In this document: piece by piece, positions 8,005 to 15,369 of the stretch
How the letters are laid out: every line of letters starts with the position of its first letter
Numbering within the stretch: the first letter of the stretch is position 1
Assembly (NCBI GenBank): GCA_964633285.1
Contig: CAZWGA010000004.1
Span: 1-64,000 of the forward strand
Length of the DNA stretch: 64,000 nucleotides
Source of the DNA: 20CM-2-55-15 sp964633285
Lineage (GTDB): Bacteria; Acidobacteriota; Terriglobia; 20CM-2-55-15
Direction: 5' to 3'
Notes under the pieces: generated by a model
Databases searched by the model: none
Told to the model about the DNA's origin: nothing
What the model saw: only the letters and a program-made list of their open reading frames with translations
Translations under genes and position numbers: made by a program

Positions 8005-10298
8005 GCCAAACGGTTTCTCATTATCGAATCCTGGAAAAACTCGGCGGCGGCGGGATGGGTGTCGTCTATAAAGCCGAGGATACGCGGCTTGGGAGATTCG
8101 TCGCGTTGAAGTTTCTCCCTGATGATTTGGCGAAAGATCGTCTCGCCCTCGATCGATTCCAGCGTGAAGCGCGTTCGGCATCGGCGCTGAACCATCCGCA
8201 CATTTGTACGATTCACGATCTCGGCGAGCACGAAGGCCGTCCGTTCATTGCGATGGAATTGCTCGAAGGCGTGACGTTGAGGCATCGCATATCGGGGAAG
8301 CCGATGAAGATCGATGAAGTGGTGGAATTCGGAATTCAAATCGCCGCCGCGCTCGACGCCGCGCATGGGAAAAGCATCGTTCATCGAGATATCAAGCCCG
8401 CCAATATTTTTGTCACGGACCGCGGATGGATCAAGATTCTCGACTTTGGACTGGCGAAAGCCGCGCCGGTTGCCGGCGCGGCCTCCGCGCTCCCCACGGC
8501 AGTTTCAGAAGACGATGAAAATCTAACGAGTCCCGGAACCGCGCTGGGCACCGTGGCCTATATGTCTCCCGAGCAGGCTCGCGGTGAAACACTCGATGCG
8601 CGCACGGATTTGTTTTCCTTCGGCGCCGTGCTTTACGAAATGGCAACCGGCCGGCAAGCCTTCGCGGGCGCGACGTCGGCGATCATCTTCCAGGCGATCC
8701 TGGATGGGAGTCCTTCGTCAGTAGCGCGTGTGAATCCGGAAATGCCTGCCGCGCTCGATCGCATCATCGCAAAGGCTCTCGAGAAAGAGCGCGACATGCG
8801 ATACCTCTCGGCCGCGGAAATGCGCGGTGACCTCAAACGTCTGAAACGCGACAGCGATTCCGGCCGCGCCGCCGCGCCGGCGCCTGCCGCGCAACGCCAA
8901 GCGCGCGCGCGAAAGGGAATCGAATCGCTGGCGGTGCTGCCGCTCGTCAATACGGGTGGAGATCCGGATTCGGAATACCTTTGTGAAGGCATTGCCGAAA
9001 GCCTGATCGGGAGCTTCTCGCAGCTTCCGAAACTGCGTGTCGCTCAGCAGCAGAAATCGTTCCGGTATCGCGGCGCCGATGTCGATCTTCAGCAAGTGTC
9101 GAATGAATTGAATGTCCAGGCGGTGCTGACCGGAAAAGTTCTGCTGCGCGGTGACACGCTCGTCGTGAAGATGGGCCTCGTGGATGTCGGAAAGGACTCT
9201 CAGGTCTGGGCGCAACAGTTCACCAAGAAGATCTCCGATATTTTCGCGCTTCAGGATGAAATCGCCGACGAGGTCCTTCAGACCTTGAAGCTGAAACTTG
9301 CGGGCGAACCCAGGAAGCGAGCGGCGAGGAAGACCGAAAACACCGGCGCCTACCATCTGTATCTGAAAGGCCGGTTCTTCTCTGCAAAGCGGACGCCCGA
9401 CAATGTTAAAAAAGCGATTGAGTTTTTTCAGCAGGCGATTAATACGGATCCGAATTACGCGCTGGCGTATACCGGCATTGCCGATTGTTACTTTTGGCTC
9501 GGATTCACACCGTATGGAGCGATGAAGCCGTCGGAGGCATTTCCTCGCGCCAAGGCGGCAACACAAAAGGCACTGGGGCTGGAGAACTCTCTCGGCGAAG
9601 CATATGTGTCCGCGGGTTTGTGCGCCTTCTATCATGATTGGGATTGGCCGGCCGCCGAGCGCGCGTTTGGCCGCGCTTTGGAGATCGGTCCGGACAATGC
9701 CAACGCGCATCAATTCTATTCTGTCCTCTTGGCAGCTATGGGACGCTTCGACGAGGCAATCGCAGAAGCGCGCCGAGCCACGGAACTCGATCCGCTGTCG
9801 GTCAGCGGGATGGCGAACTTCAGCCTGATCCTCGGCTTTTCCCGCAGCTTCGATGAAGCTATTACGGTTGCTGAGAAGGCCGTCGAACTCGACACCGCTT
9901 TTTCTCCTTCCTACGTTTACCTGAGTTTCGCTTATATGGGCAAAGGCCAACTTACGGAAGCCGTCAAGCATTTCGAAAAGGGCCTGTCCTTGTTTCCGCA
10001 TCCTTATTGGATGGGTCAAATGGGCGCTCTCTATGGAATCGCCGGCCGCAAGGCGGACGCGGAACGCCTGCTCCAGGAGCTAACGGTCCTATCCACGCGC
10101 TCCTATGTCTCACCGCTGTCGTTCGCAATGCTTCATCACGGCCTCGGAGAGAAAGAGAACTGTGCAAAAATGATGCAAGCCAGCTTCGAAGAACGCAACT
10201 CACTGCTTCCTTATTTGAATTGCGCAACATGGTTTGATCCGATGCGTCACGAACCGTTTTTTCCGGAACTTGTCCGCAAAGTGGGATTGCCGGCATGA
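7998..10298 (+). CDS. Ser/Thr protein kinase with TolB-like and TPR domains (copy 2)
   Basis: The 766-aa protein starts at TTG 7998, in the same context as copy 1. Kinase motifs are intact: LGGGGMG (15-21), K38, HRDIKPAN from 129, DFG 149-151, MSPEQ near 189-193. The kinase half is very close to copy 1, but the TolB-like domain (LVNTGGDPDSEYLCEGIAESL) and TPR half (YHLYLKGRFFSAKRTPDNVKKAIEFFQQAINTDPNYA) are more diverged. No transmembrane segment separates kinase and sensor, so it is probably cytosolic. The last codon and stop overlap copy 3 (ATGA, 10295-10298), indicating coupled translation. Partner proteins and phosphorylation targets cannot be read from the sequence. Confidence 0.9.
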   Translation: MIGQTVSHYRILEKLGGGGMGVVYKAEDTRLGRFVALKFLPDDLAKDRLALDRFQREARSASALNHPHICTIHDLGEHEGRPFIAMELLEGVTLRHRISGKPMKIDEVVEFGIQIAAALDAAHGKSIVHRDIKPANIFVTDRGWIKILDFGLAKAAPVAGAASALPTAVSEDDENLTSPGTALGTVAYMSPEQARGETLDARTDLFSFGAVLYEMATGRQAFAGATSAIIFQAILDGSPSSVARVNPEMPAALDRIIAKALEKERDMRYLSAAEMRGDLKRLKRDSDSGRAAAPAPAAQRQARARKGIESLAVLPLVNTGGDPDSEYLCEGIAESLIGSFSQLPKLRVAQQQKSFRYRGADVDLQQVSNELNVQAVLTGKVLLRGDTLVVKMGLVDVGKDSQVWAQQFTKKISDIFALQDEIADEVLQTLKLKLAGEPRKRAARKTENTGAYHLYLKGRFFSAKRTPDNVKKAIEFFQQAINTDPNYALAYTGIADCYFWLGFTPYGAMKPSEAFPRAKAATQKALGLENSLGEAYVSAGLCAFYHDWDWPAAERAFGRALEIGPDNANAHQFYSVLLAAMGRFDEAIAEARRATELDPLSVSGMANFSLILGFSRSFDEAITVAEKAVELDTAFSPSYVYLSFAYMGKGQLTEAVKHFEKGLSLFPHPYWMGQMGALYGIAGRKADAERLLQELTVLSTRSYVSPLSFAMLHHGLGEKENCAKMMQASFEERNSLLPYLNCATWFDPMRHEPFFPELVRKVGLPA

Positions 10299-12592
10299 GC
10301 TTGTCCGCGGGAACGCGCCTTGGTCATTACGAGATTCAATCCGAAATCGGCGCGGGTGGGATGGGCGTGGTCTACAAAGCTGAAGATGTGCGCCTCGGCC
10401 GCAAAGTCGCGCTGAAGTTTCTTCCTGAGGAGATCGGCCGCGATGCAAACGCCGTCGAGCGATTCCTGCGCGAGGCGCGCGCCGCTGCGGCATTGAATCA
10501 TCCGCACATCTGCACGATTCACGACATCGGCGAGCATGAAGGCCGGCATTTCATCGCGATGGAACTGCTCGAAGGGGAAACGTTGAAGCAGCGCCTTCGA
10601 GGCAGACCCATCGAGATGGATACTCTGCTCGAGATTGCGATAGGCGTTGCCGACGCACTGGACGCGGCGCATCGCGCCGGCATCGTGCATCGCGATATCA
10701 AGCCCGCGAATATCTACATCACCGGTCGCGGCCCGTCGAAGATTCTGGATTTCGGATTGGCCAAAATGCATTCACCGGCCTCGACGCAATCCGCAATGCC
10801 GACAGCAGACGACGAACACCTGACGAGTCCGGGTACGGCGCTTGGAACCGTGGCCTATATGTCGCCCGAACAGGCACGCGGCGAAAATGTGGATGCGCGA
10901 ACCGATTTGTTTTCGTTCGGCATCGTCCTGCATGAAATGGCGACCGGCGTCCTGGCATTTCCGGGGAACACCACCGCCATCATTTTTGACGCGATACTCA
11001 ACCGGCCTCCAGTGTCGGTCGATCGCGCCCATCCGGAATTGGCGCGAATCATCCGGAAAGCGCTCGAAAAAGACCGCTCGCTTCGTTATCAAAGCGCCGT
11101 CGATATGCTCGGCGATCTCAAGCGCCTGAAGCGGGACACGGATTCCGGGCGTTCGGCTGCGACGGTTCCGGCTGCACCCAAGCCTGCCCGTTCACGGAAG
11201 GGAATCGAATCGCTCGCAGTGCTGCCGCTCGTGAACTCGAGCGGTGATCCGGATTCCGAATACCTCAGTGAAGGTATCGCGGAAAGCCTGATCAACAGTT
11301 TCTCTCAATTGCCGAAGCTTCGTGTCGCGCGCCAGCAGAAATCGTTTCGATATAAAGGCGCGAATGTCGACCTTCAGGAAGCCGCCCGCGATCTCAACGT
11401 GCAAGCGATCCTCAACGGAAGGATCATGCTGCGCGGCGACACGTTGATCGTCAAGATGAGCCTCGACGACGTTGAGAAAGATGCGCAGATCTGGGGCCAG
11501 CAGTTCACGAAAAAAGTTTCGGATATCTTTCTTTTGCAGGATGAGATTGCCGATGAAGTTCTTCAGGCTTTGAAATTGAAACTGGCCGGCGAGCCGAAGA
11601 AGCGGGCTGTTAAACCCACCGAAGACACGGATGCCTATCACCTTTATTTGAAGGGCCGATTCTATTGGGCCAAACGAACTCCCGACAATACAAAGAAAGC
11701 CCTCGATCTTTACCAGCAGGCAATCGAGAAAGATCCGAACTATGCGTTGGCGTACGCCGGCGTCGCGGATTGCTATGCACACCTCGGCTTCACTCCCTAC
11801 GGAACGATGCCCGCAACGGAAGCCTATCCGCGCGCGAAGGCGGCGGCGCAGAAAGCCCTCGCTTTGGATGGATCGCTCGGCGAAGCCTATGCATCACTGG
11901 GTCTGTGCGCATTCTGGTTCGATAGAGACTGGACCGCCGCAGACCGCGCGTTCCGGCGGTCGATCGAACTGGCTCCGGAATCACTGGGAGCGCGGGTGTG
12001 GTATCCGATTAGTCTCGCTCTGGCCGGACGGGCGGAAGACGCCTATCGCGAGGGACAACGGTTGGTGCAAATCGATCCTCTGTCGGTCAACGCGACGACG
12101 GCTTTCGCTCAGACACTATTCGTTCTGAGACGTTACGATGACAGCGCTGAAGTGCTCCGGAAAGTCCTTGAAGTCGCGCCCACCTTTCCAACGGCACTCA
12201 CATTCATGGCGATGATTCACGTGGTCAGGCAGGAATTCGCGCAGGCGGTTGAATTCGGCGAGAGGATTTGTAACCTCTATCCAAACACTCCTTATTGGAC
12301 CGCCCAAAAGGGATTCTTTTACGGTTATGCCGGCCGGCGCGAAGATGCGGTTCACGTTTTCGATGAGTTGAACGCGCTGTCCCGGAAATCCTATATTGCT
12401 CCGACGCTTCCCGCCATGGTGTATGCCGGACTCAACGATTTGGAACGGTGTAGAGAGATGATGGAAGCCGCTTTCGAAGCGCGCGATCCCTTGCTGGTTT
12501 TTCTTCTCAATACGGATACAGGAAACAACGTTTCTTCAGAGCCGTGGGCTCAGGACCTTATTCGAAGACTCGGCCTGCCTGCCAACAGATGA
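10295..12592 (+). CDS. Ser/Thr protein kinase with TolB-like and TPR domains (copy 3)
   Basis: The 765-aa protein starts at ATG 10295, overlapping the stop of copy 2. Its kinase domain is the most distinct of the three: it begins LGHYEIQSEIGAGGMGVVYK, with K41, HRDIKPAN from 132, DFG 152-154 and GTVAYMSPEQ. Its TolB-like and TPR portion, however, is nearly the same as copy 1 (SFRYKGANVDLQEAARDLNVQ, GRFYWAKRTPDNTKKALD). The three genes are therefore mosaics of one another. All active-site residues are present. Its stop overlaps the rnhA start (ATGA 12589-12592). Likely role: signalling through protein phosphorylation, with TPRs as docking surface. Confidence 0.9.
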   Translation: MSLSAGTRLGHYEIQSEIGAGGMGVVYKAEDVRLGRKVALKFLPEEIGRDANAVERFLREARAAAALNHPHICTIHDIGEHEGRHFIAMELLEGETLKQRLRGRPIEMDTLLEIAIGVADALDAAHRAGIVHRDIKPANIYITGRGPSKILDFGLAKMHSPASTQSAMPTADDEHLTSPGTALGTVAYMSPEQARGENVDARTDLFSFGIVLHEMATGVLAFPGNTTAIIFDAILNRPPVSVDRAHPELARIIRKALEKDRSLRYQSAVDMLGDLKRLKRDTDSGRSAATVPAAPKPARSRKGIESLAVLPLVNSSGDPDSEYLSEGIAESLINSFSQLPKLRVARQQKSFRYKGANVDLQEAARDLNVQAILNGRIMLRGDTLIVKMSLDDVEKDAQIWGQQFTKKVSDIFLLQDEIADEVLQALKLKLAGEPKKRAVKPTEDTDAYHLYLKGRFYWAKRTPDNTKKALDLYQQAIEKDPNYALAYAGVADCYAHLGFTPYGTMPATEAYPRAKAAAQKALALDGSLGEAYASLGLCAFWFDRDWTAADRAFRRSIELAPESLGARVWYPISLALAGRAEDAYREGQRLVQIDPLSVNATTAFAQTLFVLRRYDDSAEVLRKVLEVAPTFPTALTFMAMIHVVRQEFAQAVEFGERICNLYPNTPYWTAQKGFFYGYAGRREDAVHVFDELNALSRKSYIAPTLPAMVYAGLNDLERCREMMEAAFEARDPLLVFLLNTDTGNNVSSEPWAQDLIRRLGLPANR

Positions 12593-13047
12593 CTCCCAGG
12601 AGAGTGACGATCTACACCGATGGCGGTTGCATCGGGAATCCCGGCCCCGGCGGTTATGGGGTCGTGATGCTCTATGGGGAACATCGCCGCGAATTGTCCG
12701 GCGGCGAAGCGCATACGACGAATAATCGGATGGAATTGATGGGCGCCATTTGCGGGCTTGGAGCCCTGAAGGAACAGTGTGAAGTTGTGTTGTTCAGCGA
12801 TTCGCAGTACGTCGTGAACGGAATCATGAAAGGCTGGGCACAACGATGGCGAGCGAACGGCTGGCGGCGAAACAAAACGGAATTTGCCGAGAATCGCGAT
12901 CTGTGGGCGCAATTGCTCGAACTATGCGAGAAGCATCAAGTGCGATTCGAATGGGTTCGCGGCCACAACGGGAATCTTGAAAACGAACGTTGCGACCAAC
13001 TCGCCAACGCCGCTGCGCGCGCGCAAGGCGCGCAGGGGGAGGGTTGA
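12589..13047 (+). CDS. rnhA: ribonuclease HI
   Basis: This 152-aa enzyme cleaves the RNA strand of RNA-DNA hybrids, for instance R-loops and Okazaki primers. The four catalytic acids of the family are visible: D11 in YTDGGC, E49 in NRMEL, D71 in FSDSQYVVNG and D136 in NERCDQLA, along with the conserved H126 of RGHNG. The basic handle WAQRWRANGWRRN is present, as in E. coli RNase HI, and the length matches. The start at 12589 gives an ATGA overlap with the kinase stop; an upstream in-frame ATG at 12544 would lie within kinase codons and is disfavoured. It is the last gene of the operon and is followed by the dispersed repeat. Confidence 0.95.
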   Translation: MTPRRVTIYTDGGCIGNPGPGGYGVVMLYGEHRRELSGGEAHTTNNRMELMGAICGLGALKEQCEVVLFSDSQYVVNGIMKGWAQRWRANGWRRNKTEFAENRDLWAQLLELCEKHQVRFEWVRGHNGNLENERCDQLANAAARAQGAQGEG

Positions 13048-13052
13048 AGCGA

Positions 13053-13207
13053 CATTCCCCTCCTCGTGAGCCCGACAGGGCGAGCATCAAGGAAAAGGCG
13101 CCGGGGTGGTCATTCACACACAATGTTTGGAACGAGCGACCACCCCGTCCGCGACTCTCCGGAACGGATCCATTTTCTTGACGTCGCGGCCACCCCTCCT
13201 GTGCCAG
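13053..13207. repeat. left part of a dispersed palindromic repeat, interrupted by the IS
   Basis: The element starts with CATTCCCCTCCT (13053-13064), whose exact reverse complement AGGAGGGGAATG lies at 15279-15290 beyond the transposon. Inside is a 10-bp inverted repeat, CGGGGTGGTC (13102-13111) with GACCACCCCG (13138-13147). At the right edge, CCACCCCTCCTG abuts the transposon target. Removing the transposon rejoins a repeat of about 165 bp with complementary ends. It is probably a non-coding mobile or REP-like unit and could also act as terminator for rnhA. Presence elsewhere in the genome cannot be tested here. Confidence 0.6.
13199..13207. repeat. left target-site duplication CTGTGCCAG
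   Basis: CTGTGCCAG borders the left inverted repeat and recurs at 15272-15280 next to the right one. IS1595 elements usually duplicate 8 bp. Because the ends share bases with the target, the duplication may be 8 or 9 bp. Confidence 0.75.
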
Positions 13208-13232
13208 GGTAATAATATACTTGACACACCTA
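13208..13232 (+). repeat. left terminal inverted repeat of the IS
   Basis: It begins GGTAATAATATACTTGACA. It differs from the right end at three positions (3, 17 and 19). The variant at 17-19 creates a TTGACA -35 box at 13221 that the right end lacks. Confidence 0.85.
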
Positions 13233-13249
13233 GCATTGTCTTGTAAAGT
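13221..13249 (+). promoter_or_regulatory. transposase promoter built into the left inverted repeat
   Basis: TTGACA (13221-13226) is followed by a 17-base spacer and TAAAGT (13244-13249). The -10 ends seven bases before the ATG at 13257, so the transcript would be leaderless or nearly so, and no Shine-Dalgarno is present. This fits low-level transposase expression. Confidence 0.65.
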
Positions 13250-13256
13250 TCTCTGC

Positions 13257-14240
13257 ATGGATAAGAAAGCCTTTCCGGAAACACTTCTTGAGGCCGTCAA
13301 ATACTTCTCTGACGAAGATGTTTGCGTTAAATTCTTCGCGGATCTTCGCTGGCCGGATGGTCAACCCGCGTGCCCGAATTGCGGACAAAAGCGCACCAGT
13401 TATCTGAGCACCCGCCGCGTGTGGAAGTGCCTTGAGTGCACAAAACAGTTTTCGGTGAAGGTCGGTTCGATCTTTGAAGAGAGTCCGATTCCTTTGTCGA
13501 AGTGGCTTCCTGCCGCGTGGCTGATTGGCTGTGCGAAGAACGGCATCAGTTCCTACGAGGTCTCGCGTGCGCTTGGCATTACGCAAAAATCTGCCTGGTT
13601 TATGATGCACCGTATCCGGTTGGCGATGAAGTGCCAGTCTTTCGAAAAGATGGGCGGCGAAGGCGAAACCGTTGAAGTTGACGAAACCTACATTGGCGGA
13701 CTTGCCCGGAACATGCACAAGAGCAAGCGCGTTCAGGGTCGCACGGGCGGCGTTGGCAAACTCGCCGTTTTCGGATTGCTGGAACGCCACGGGGAAAAGG
13801 GCAAGTCGAAGGTGCGCACCCAAGTCATTCCGACAAATTGGAACAAGGAAGTTCAGGCAATCATCAAAGAAACCGTTGAGCCGAATACCAACGTTTACTC
13901 GGATGAACACGGAACCTATTACCATCTTGGCTCCGAAGGCTTCAATCATGCCTTTGTGAGACATGCCGAGTACTACGTTGACGGCGCGGTTCACACTAAC
14001 GGGATTGAGAACTTTTGGTCTCTGCTGAAGCGCACAATCAAGGGTACCTATGTTTCGGTTGAGCCGTTTCATATGTTCCGGTATCTCGACGAACAATCGT
14101 TTCGCTTCAACGAACGCTTCGGGAATGACGCGGATCGCTTTCTCGCGATTATGACCCATGTTGCCGGTCGTCGCGTGACCTACAAAAAACTCACCGGCAA
14201 ACAGGAGGAGCAAACGCAAGTTAACGGAGAAAGAATCTAA
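13257..14240 (+). CDS. IS1595 (ISXO2-like) family transposase
   Basis: The 327-aa enzyme catalyses cut/copy and insertion of the surrounding element. The N-terminus has a zinc ribbon, C39-x2-C42 and C58-x2-C61 (PACPNCG, WKCLECTKQF). A helix-turn-helix-like region follows (GISSYEVSRALGITQKSAWFMMHRIR, ~97-121). The catalytic core has VEVDETYIGG (D142), NVYSDEHGTY for the second acid and NGIENFWSLLKRTIKGTY for the third position, the order and spacing of the ISXO2-like DDE/DDN domain. ATG 13257 is chosen over the TTG at 13221 because it begins right at the family N-terminus and lies just after the promoter. The gene appears intact. Confidence 0.93.
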   Translation: MDKKAFPETLLEAVKYFSDEDVCVKFFADLRWPDGQPACPNCGQKRTSYLSTRRVWKCLECTKQFSVKVGSIFEESPIPLSKWLPAAWLIGCAKNGISSYEVSRALGITQKSAWFMMHRIRLAMKCQSFEKMGGEGETVEVDETYIGGLARNMHKSKRVQGRTGGVGKLAVFGLLERHGEKGKSKVRTQVIPTNWNKEVQAIIKETVEPNTNVYSDEHGTYYHLGSEGFNHAFVRHAEYYVDGAVHTNGIENFWSLLKRTIKGTYVSVEPFHMFRYLDEQSFRFNERFGNDADRFLAIMTHVAGRRVTYKKLTGKQEEQTQVNGERI

Positions 14241-14266
14241 GCGACAGAAACGGGGAAAGCGATAAC

Positions 14267-14419
14267 ATGAAACCGATGAAGAAAAAGCAGATCGGTGATA
14301 CGTCAAAGGCGTTCCACGAATTCCAGGGATTTGTGAAGCGCCTTCTCGCTGTTCCAAAATCCGAACTAGATGCAAAAATTCGCACGGAGAAAGCTCGAAA
14401 ACATCGAAAGAAGGGCTAG
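14267..14419 (+). CDS. 50-aa basic accessory protein of the IS
   Basis: The reading frame is MKPMKKKQIGDTSKAFHEFQ followed by GFVKRLLAVPKSELDAKIR and a lysine/arginine-rich tail. It starts 26 bases after the transposase stop, with GGGGAAAG upstream. The central motif F-x2-F-x4-LLAVPKSEL is one I have met in many tiny uncharacterised bacterial proteins. Its stop codon TAG (14417-14419) interlocks with the stop of the convergent passenger gene in a CTAG palindrome. Possible roles are a transposition accessory or a small partner (antitoxin-like) of the HEPN protein; neither is shown by the sequence. Confidence 0.65.
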   Translation: MKPMKKKQIGDTSKAFHEFQGFVKRLLAVPKSELDAKIRTEKARKHRKKG

Positions 14420-15231
14420 GTATTGGCTGCACCACATTGCTCCTCCCTTAACTTTGTCGCCACATGCCGCATGAAACCCTTTACGGCATTAAGAACCTCT
14501 TCTGCTTGTTCCATGTTGTAATGCTGAACGACATGCATGGTGGGATTACGCCACGCCACCCTTACAGCATGTAAGTAAGCGGAGATATCCCGAAAAAATG
14601 GCTCCTCAGTTTTCCATTCGGGAGTCTTGTCTTTGTACTCTTGGTTAATCTGCTTTGTGATTTGCTTTAGATACGACTCCCAGCTTGGCGCATATGGAAT
14701 TCCGAGAGGCTTTGCAATCACCTTGAGCGCCACTTCCACGACGCGCATTAAATGGAAGACGGCGGCGGTTCCTCTTTCACATGCAAAGCAATTACCAGCC
14801 TCTTCGATATCGATGATCGCCGAGGGGAAATTGTCTATAACGGTCTTGTCGAAGAACGGTTCAGACGGCTTATAGTACTTGAGCCGATTAGCCGGAATCT
14901 GCAAAAGCACCCTTCCCCTTAACTCGTCCTCAATAACGTCCTGAACGGCTCTTAATCGAACCTCATAATCTCGACCGCGGATCGGCGCGACATCGTGGCC
15001 AACATCCTGAACAAAGCGAATAATTTGCTTCGCCGATACAAGCAATTCCAGCTCTGCGCATGTGACGGCCAACCGCTGCAAACTATCAATGTGCTGCTTA
15101 AGGGTGAGCTCATCGCTAAAAATATTTTGCGATCGCTGCGCACACGCTTCCAGAAACCTAGCCATGAACAAGAACCGTTCAGCTTCAAATTTAACCACGT
15201 GAAAGAGGCTCCATAGTTTAAGTGAGCCCAT
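14416..15231 (-). CDS. HEPN-like passenger protein of the IS1595 element
   Basis: The 271-aa protein starts at ATG 15231, preceded by AGGAGGGG four bases upstream on its strand; this decides the start over the longer frame reaching 15258 inside the terminal repeat. The protein is alpha-helical. An N-terminal region (1-~130) precedes a C-terminal domain with helices AAVFHLMRVVEVALKVIAKPLG (156-177) and ISAYLHAVRVAWRNPTMHV (216-234). R228-N-P-T-M-H233 fits the R-x4-6-H motif of HEPN ribonucleases, where Arg and His cleave RNA. HEPN proteins act in toxin-antitoxin, abortive infection and RNA processing systems. This is a fold-level inference; nuclease activity is untested. No obvious MNT antitoxin lies next to it. 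Confidence 0.7.
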   Translation of the reverse strand: MGSLKLWSLFHVVKFEAERFLFMARFLEACAQRSQNIFSDELTLKQHIDSLQRLAVTCAELELLVSAKQIIRFVQDVGHDVAPIRGRDYEVRLRAVQDVIEDELRGRVLLQIPANRLKYYKPSEPFFDKTVIDNFPSAIIDIEEAGNCFACERGTAAVFHLMRVVEVALKVIAKPLGIPYAPSWESYLKQITKQINQEYKDKTPEWKTEEPFFRDISAYLHAVRVAWRNPTMHVVQHYNMEQAEEVLNAVKGFMRHVATKLREEQCGAANT

Positions 15232-15235
15232 TATT

Positions 15236-15243
15236 CCCCTCCT
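15236..15243 (-). promoter_or_regulatory. strong Shine-Dalgarno of the passenger gene
   Basis: Read on the - strand this is AGGAGGGG, followed by AATA and ATG. It lies just inside the right inverted repeat, so a promoter reading leftward from the IS end or from flanking DNA would drive the gene. Confidence 0.75.
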
Positions 15244-15246
15244 GCT

Positions 15247-15271
15247 TAGGTGAGGCAAGTATATTATTGCC
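15247..15271 (-). repeat. right terminal inverted repeat of the IS
   Basis: The reverse complement begins GGCAATAATATACTTGCCT, 22 of 25 identical to the left end. The TTGACA box of the left end reads TTGCCT here. Confidence 0.85.
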
Positions 15272-15280
15272 CTGTGCCAG
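15272..15280. repeat. right target-site duplication CTGTGCCAG
   Basis: Second copy of the target duplication. It is followed by GAGGGGAATG (15281-15290), the remaining right end of the interrupted dispersed repeat. Confidence 0.75.
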
Positions 15281-15369
15281 GAGGGGAATGTTGCTCGATT
15301 TCAATTCGTTCACAGAGTTTTTCAGTATCCCGGTAGTGATAGAATGTCGCGTTTTGGAGGCGGTTCCTC

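Larger units (their letters stand above)
13208..15271. mobile_element. complete IS1595-like transposon with passenger genes (2064 bp)
   Basis: It is bounded by 25-bp terminal inverted repeats (22 of 25 identical) and a 9-bp direct repeat of the target. It carries, in order, an ISXO2/IS1595-type transposase (+), a 50-aa protein (+) and a convergent 271-aa HEPN-like gene (-) with its own strong ribosome site. The intact ends, intact transposase and exact target duplication suggest recent insertion. Passenger genes are known in several IS1595 subgroups. Assignment rests on the transposase sequence and the 8-9 bp duplication. Confidence 0.88.

Noticed and set aside
13230..14435. 401-aa - strand frame across the IS
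   Set aside because: It is antisense to the intact transposase and runs through its start and promoter; no recognisable protein.
15232..15258. Longer start of the HEPN-like passenger at 15258
   Set aside because: It would begin inside the terminal inverted repeat and skip the AGGAGGGG ribosome site that serves ATG 15231.
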